From positions 1 through 7,953 of the forward strand of contig CAJVYE010000041.1 of the NCBI GenBank assembly GCA_913009285.1: a stretch of 7,953 nt of DNA. Reading direction: 5' to 3'. The notes under the pieces are model-generated. The model was not told the origin of the DNA, ran no database searches, and was given only the letters and a program-made list of their open reading frames with translations. Within the stretch, counting starts at the first letter, position 1, and each line of letters starts with the position of its first letter. Shown in pieces: positions 5,084 through 7,953 of this stretch. This stretch comes from an uncultured Nitrospirota bacterium (GTDB lineage: Bacteria; Nitrospinota; Nitrospinia; SZUA-224). The translations under genes and the position numbers were made by a program.

Positions 5084-6517
5084 TTACCTATTTATAAATT
5101 TTATAAATATAGGATTAGAGATAATATATCCCAAGGTCTTCCCTTTTATGTTCAACCGATAATATATCTTTTTACCCGGTTCATAGTAATCATCTTTAAA
5201 TTCGACATTAAATGGGGTCTTTCCTGAAAAGCTCTTGATTAACCTTCCTGAACGGATGAGTTCTATATTAATCCTATCAATATCTCCGGAAGAGGATATC
5301 TTTATATTTACAATGGGACTACCCCTGCTTACAATTTCATCCCCGATCACACCTCTATTTTGGGTTACACGGTCAGACACAGAAAAATCATCAAGAGATA
5401 ATCTCTCTTTACCGAACCGCCTTAGAGAATAGGTCTTACCGTTTTGTAAGGAATTAAGGATAGAGATATTATCCTTCTTCTTAACAAGGAATACAGTCAG
5501 TATATTATCTAACTCTTTACCACCCTCATCCTCTCCATGAAAATCGATGCCACTTATACCCCACACAGGCCTTTTTCTTTTGCCATAGCAATATTCAGTA
5601 AGCATCCTATCCCATTCCCTTCCGGGATCAGTGATATGAATTGTATCCTCATATACAGCCTCCATGCCGGTATAATTTGTTGTATTGAGAAGATCATTTA
5701 CATAGACCGGGGTCTCCATACGTATAGGTCCATAACGTTCTGTATTCTTGTGTGACTCAGGATGTGCCCAGAAGGTCATACCACCATGTGATGCTACATA
5801 ATCGATCAATTCCTGGTAAGGACCGGTCCCCTGATCCCCATGATACTGATCATATAATGAACTTTTAAATGGGTGATAATTAACTACTGCCAATAGACTT
5901 ATACACAGTGTAAATATCCCAAAGACCCTGTAGCCGCCCTTCCAGCGTATTAAAAGTATTGATAATAATAGAGGGACAAAGAATGGGACCTCCCGCCATA
6001 TCAATTTCTTAAGGTATCTATCTGTCATTTTATTATGTAAAATAGGAAGGTTTGTATAATCCTCTGGTTGTCTTAATCCTATTATAAGGATATGCTTTCT
6101 CCAATTATGTGAGGTAAGACCCTTTTTTAACGGGTTTCCTGTCCAATAATAAAATGGAGATGACTCAATTCCTGGTATTACTATAAGCTGTGGATATCTT
6201 TTATCAGTATCTTTAATCTCTTGAAGGTATTTTTCCACGCCGATATCGAGGACCGAGGGGTTTTGCTCCTTCCAACGAAATATATGCCTGAATGGTGAAG
6301 GTCCGTATTCCTTTGTTATCAGGTCATGATCGGTAATAATCAATACCTCAATCCCTTTATCTATAGCGATTTTTGCCAGTTCTTCTATTGAATGTATCCC
6401 TGAGCTAAAGTTTGAGTGGACATGGATAACGCCCTGTAACTGGATATAGTCATCTGCATAGACAGGTGTGGAATAGATAATAATATAGATGCTAAATAGG
6501 GCCAAAAGGATTTTCAT
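5084..6517 (-). CDS. Exported PHP-domain (CehA/McbA-like) metallohydrolase with an inserted membrane hairpin
   Basis: The 477-residue protein from ATG 6517 begins with a classic signal peptide (MKILLALFSIYIIIYS then TPVYA, cleavage near residue 21). PHP metal-binding motifs follow: HVHSNFSSG (32-40), ITDHD (61-65), PGIESS (115-120), KHILIIG (141-147), FWAHPESH (249-256) and GIDFHGED (323-330). Between the fourth and fifth motifs are two hydrophobic segments (about 176-191 and 198-213) separated by the positive loop RWKGGYR, which predicts a membrane hairpin with both catalytic halves outside the cytoplasm. A beta-rich tail (about 400-477, ending YYRLNIKGK...ISNPIFIKF) resembles the end domain of CehA/McbA-type proteins. 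An in-frame GTG exists at 6637, but the extra 40 residues are encoded by repeats and would bury the signal peptide, so I chose 6517. Substrate unknown; phosphoester hydrolysis is the family expectation. Confidence 0.85.
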   Translation of the reverse strand: MKILLALFSIYIIIYSTPVYADDYIQLQGVIHVHSNFSSGIHSIEELAKIAIDKGIEVLIITDHDLITKEYGPSPFRHIFRWKEQNPSVLDIGVEKYLQEIKDTDKRYPQLIVIPGIESSPFYYWTGNPLKKGLTSHNWRKHILIIGLRQPEDYTNLPILHNKMTDRYLKKLIWREVPFFVPLLLSILLIRWKGGYRVFGIFTLCISLLAVVNYHPFKSSLYDQYHGDQGTGPYQELIDYVASHGGMTFWAHPESHKNTERYGPIRMETPVYVNDLLNTTNYTGMEAVYEDTIHITDPGREWDRMLTEYCYGKRKRPVWGISGIDFHGEDEGGKELDNILTVFLVKKKDNISILNSLQNGKTYSLRRFGKERLSLDDFSVSDRVTQNRGVIGDEIVSRGSPIVNIKISSSGDIDRINIELIRSGRLIKSFSGKTPFNVEFKDDYYEPGKKIYYRLNIKGKTLGYIISNPIFIKFINR

Positions 6518-6533
6518 AAAAGAACATACCCCC

Positions 6534-6599
6534 AAACAAGTTGCGGGTTGCGAGTTTAATCTAACCCGCAACTCGTAACTCGCAACTCGCAACTTGTTT
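6534..6599. repeat. Inverted repeat of AACTCGCAACTCGC words
   Basis: Arms 6534-6556 and 6577-6599 are complementary at 22 of 23 positions with a 20-base centre that itself contains further copies (AACCCGCAACTCGT). It lies between the GT4 stop and the true start of the PHP gene. The GTTGCGAGTTGCGGG-type sequence is another dispersed repeat I have seen in environmental bacterial genomes. It happens to be open in the PHP frame and so produces a spurious N-terminal extension. Confidence 0.85.
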
Positions 6600-6627
6600 T
6601 TAATATATATTCTCATCTCCCTTTTTT

Positions 6628-6648
6628 CACCTTTCACCTTTCACCTTT
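6628..6648. repeat. Three tandem CACCTTT heptamers
   Basis: CACCTTT occurs three times in a row without interruption. The glycosyltransferase stop codon (6634-6636) lies inside the array, so its last residues (EKGER) are repeat-encoded. The copy number could vary by slippage. Because the unit is 7 bases long, each gain or loss would shift the frame of the protein's C-terminus. Confidence 0.75.
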
Positions 6649-7827
6649 TTCCTGTATCCAATCATTATATAGCCTATCGATCTTCGCTACCATAGCCTTG
6701 TCGCTATAGAGAGATGCATGTACCTTTCCGCTCTTCCCCATCTTCTTTCTTTTATCTTTATCCTCTAACAGGGTAATGATAGCCTCGGCCAATCTTACCG
6801 ATTCTTTTACAGGAATCAAGATTCCATCTTCTCCATCTCTGACTATATCCTGTACACCCCCAACCCTTGTGGCAACAACAGGTTTTTCCATTATCATTGC
6901 CTCAATAAATACCTTTCCCATCCCTTCATATAAAGAGGTAAGTACAAACAGGTCAATAATAGAGAGGATCTCTGGTACGTCCTCCCTCCACCCCAAAAAG
7001 AGAATCTTATCTATAACACCAAGGGACTCTGCCTGTTTTATTAGATTAAGTCTGAGAGGACCTTCACCTACAAATATAAATCTTACATCTGCAATCTTCT
7101 CTGATACTATTTTTATTGCATCTATCAGGTATTTATGACCCTTTATTGGAGTAAATCTCCCTATGGTTCCAACGACGTGATATCCATTAGTAATACCTAA
7201 TGATCTCCTCTTGTTCTCTGTATCGATATTCAGATTAAAGAATCTTTCCATCTCTACCCCGCTGTGAATCGTTCTAAACTTTTCAGGTGGGGTGATCTTA
7301 AATTCTATATGTTCCTTTTTACACCTATCAGTTAAGGTGATAATCGTATCTGTAAAGATTGCGGTTATTCTTTCAATCAGGATAAAGATATATGTAACGA
7401 ATCTTCCAAAATATCCGGTAAATGCATGTCCATGTGGTGTATGGATAATGATTGGTATCCCAGCAAAGATGGCAGCCCATCTCCCCAATATCCCTGCCTT
7501 GGAGGTGTGAGTATGTATAATGGTATATTTCTCTCTCTTTATCAATAAAAATATCTTCAAAAAGGCCTTGAAATCTTTAATAGGGCTGATAGATCTGATC
7601 AATTCTGGTATTAAGATTAATTTTACACCTGCTGATTTTGCCCTCTCCTGATCTATTCTATTTGCCCAGGCCTCAGACTCGCTCATTAATGATTCTGTAG
7701 ATGGACCATACGCCATGGTTACATCATACCTTTCCTTGTCCAATCCTATGACTGTCAAAAGGGTATTCTCGGCTGACCCACCCTTATCAAATCTGGTTAT
7801 TATGTGAAGTATCTTTATTTTTTTCAC
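6634..7827 (-). CDS. GT4-family glycosyltransferase
   Basis: The 397-residue GT-B fold enzyme transfers a sugar from an activated donor with retention of configuration, presumably onto the growing lipid-linked glycan at the inner face of the membrane. The N-terminal acceptor half shows ILHIITRFDKGGSAENTLL (6-24), HTHTSKAGILGR (105-116) and HTPHGH (129-134). The C-terminal donor half shows TIGRFTPIKGH (221-231), VGEGPLR (253-259), FLGWREDV (277-284) and the EX7E element from Glu301 to Glu309 (EGMGKVFIE), followed by KPVVATRVGG. The protein lacks a signal peptide; the hydrophobic helix near 143-160 is typical of membrane-associated members. GTG 7827 is the only plausible start because in-frame stops lie just upstream. 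No clear ribosome binding site precedes it. It is the first visible gene of the cluster. Donor and acceptor are unknown. Confidence 0.93.
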   Translation of the reverse strand: MKKIKILHIITRFDKGGSAENTLLTVIGLDKERYDVTMAYGPSTESLMSESEAWANRIDQERAKSAGVKLILIPELIRSISPIKDFKAFLKIFLLIKREKYTIIHTHTSKAGILGRWAAIFAGIPIIIHTPHGHAFTGYFGRFVTYIFILIERITAIFTDTIITLTDRCKKEHIEFKITPPEKFRTIHSGVEMERFFNLNIDTENKRRSLGITNGYHVVGTIGRFTPIKGHKYLIDAIKIVSEKIADVRFIFVGEGPLRLNLIKQAESLGVIDKILFLGWREDVPEILSIIDLFVLTSLYEGMGKVFIEAMIMEKPVVATRVGGVQDIVRDGEDGILIPVKESVRLAEAIITLLEDKDKRKKMGKSGKVHASLYSDKAMVAKIDRLYNDWIQEKGER

Positions 7828-7841
7828 AATAAGAAGTTACT

Positions 7842-7872
7842 ATTATAGATTTTCAGATAATAAATTACACAA
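7842..7872 (-). promoter_or_regulatory. Possible promoter for the polysaccharide cluster
   Basis: On the minus strand a perfect -10 box TATAAT (7842-7847) lies 14 bases before the GTG at 7827. The best -35 match is TTGTGT (7867-7872) with a long 19-base spacer. If used, transcription would begin about 7 bases before the start codon, leaving almost no leader. That agrees with the absence of a ribosome binding site. The AT-rich context makes chance matches likely. Confidence 0.35.
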
Positions 7873-7893
7873 GGATAGGAAGAGAAATCCATG

Positions 7894-7917
7894 GTAGCCG
7901 CAGGCTTTAGCCTGCGT
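7894..7917. repeat. REP-like palindrome CGCAGGCT-TT-AGCCTGCG at the contig end
   Basis: CGCAGGCT (7899-7906) pairs with AGCCTGCG (7909-7916), preceded by GTAGC. The widespread dispersed form of this repeat usually continues into GGCTAC on the right, which would extend the stem. Here the genomic sequence stops at the adapter before that could be seen. It is a likely reason why the assembly ended here. Confidence 0.7.
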
Positions 7918-7953
7918 AGATCGGAAGAGCACAGTCACATTCCTTTATCTCGT
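7918..7953. other. Illumina TruSeq adapter with index, not genomic DNA
   Basis: The last 36 bases read AGATCGGAAGAGCACA (7918-7933), then GTCAC (7934-7938), ATTCCTTT (7939-7946) and ATCTCGT (7947-7953). These match the start of the TruSeq index adapter, its end, an index read as ATTCCTTT (which I recall as index 27) and the following common segment. Thirteen adapter bases between the first and second pieces are missing, which looks like an assembly shortcut or read error. These bases should be trimmed. Confidence 0.97.

Noticed and set aside
6776..7138. A 120-codon plus-strand frame opposite the glycosyltransferase
   Set aside because: It is antisense to the conserved donor-binding half of the GT4 gene, is biased to Ser, Ile and Thr, and has no ribosome binding site or family features.

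Overview
The window looks like one contig from an environmental (metagenomic) assembly. Its last 36 bases are an Illumina library adapter carrying an index, not genome. The genome is AT-rich. A lipid-carrier sugar-phosphate transferase and O-antigen-type genes suggest a Gram-negative bacterium. My impression, from the repeat families and the recombinase types, is an uncultured deltaproteobacterial or Nitrospirota-like lineage, but the window has no marker gene to fix this.

Layout. (1) Bases 1-1086 are mobile-element debris: the N-terminal part of a tyrosine recombinase (minus strand, cut by the contig edge); a 378-base spacer with a GC-rich hairpin, a cluster of imperfect palindromes and a good sigma70-type promoter; then a second, plus-strand integron-integrase-like gene that is frameshifted and cut off after its N-terminal domain. 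(2) Bases 1059-1330 (minus) hold an orphan reading frame without a convincing start, probably the 3' remnant of a gene. (3) Bases 1331-7827 (minus) are a six-gene surface-polysaccharide cluster. In transcription order these are a GT4 glycosyltransferase, an exported PHP/CehA-McbA-like metallohydrolase, a WbqC-like protein, a PIG-L/LmbE deacetylase, a DegT/DnrJ/EryC1/StrS aminotransferase, and a WecA/TagO/MraY-type undecaprenyl-phosphate sugar-1-phosphate transferase. A near-leaderless promoter may precede the first gene.

How the genes fit together. The WecA-like enzyme would start a glycan on undecaprenyl phosphate and the GT4 would extend it. The aminotransferase, deacetylase and WbqC-like protein look like an amino-sugar making and tailoring set. 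The PHP protein is predicted to act outside the cytoplasmic membrane. The specific sugars cannot be read from sequence.

The most unusual feature is that all three non-tight gene junctions of the cluster have been colonised by unrelated short repeats: a perfect 36-bp-arm CACAAAG palindrome, a CCCTCTCCCC hairpin, a GCAACRCCGC-type tract, an AACTCGC inverted repeat and CACCTTT heptamers. Another palindrome lies upstream of the first gene. These repeats encode the apparent C-terminus of the aminotransferase, remove the normal start of the WecA-like gene and create a false N-terminal extension on the PHP gene. I see no complete new defence or mobile system. The best candidate for something undescribed is the palindrome cluster in front of the broken integrase.
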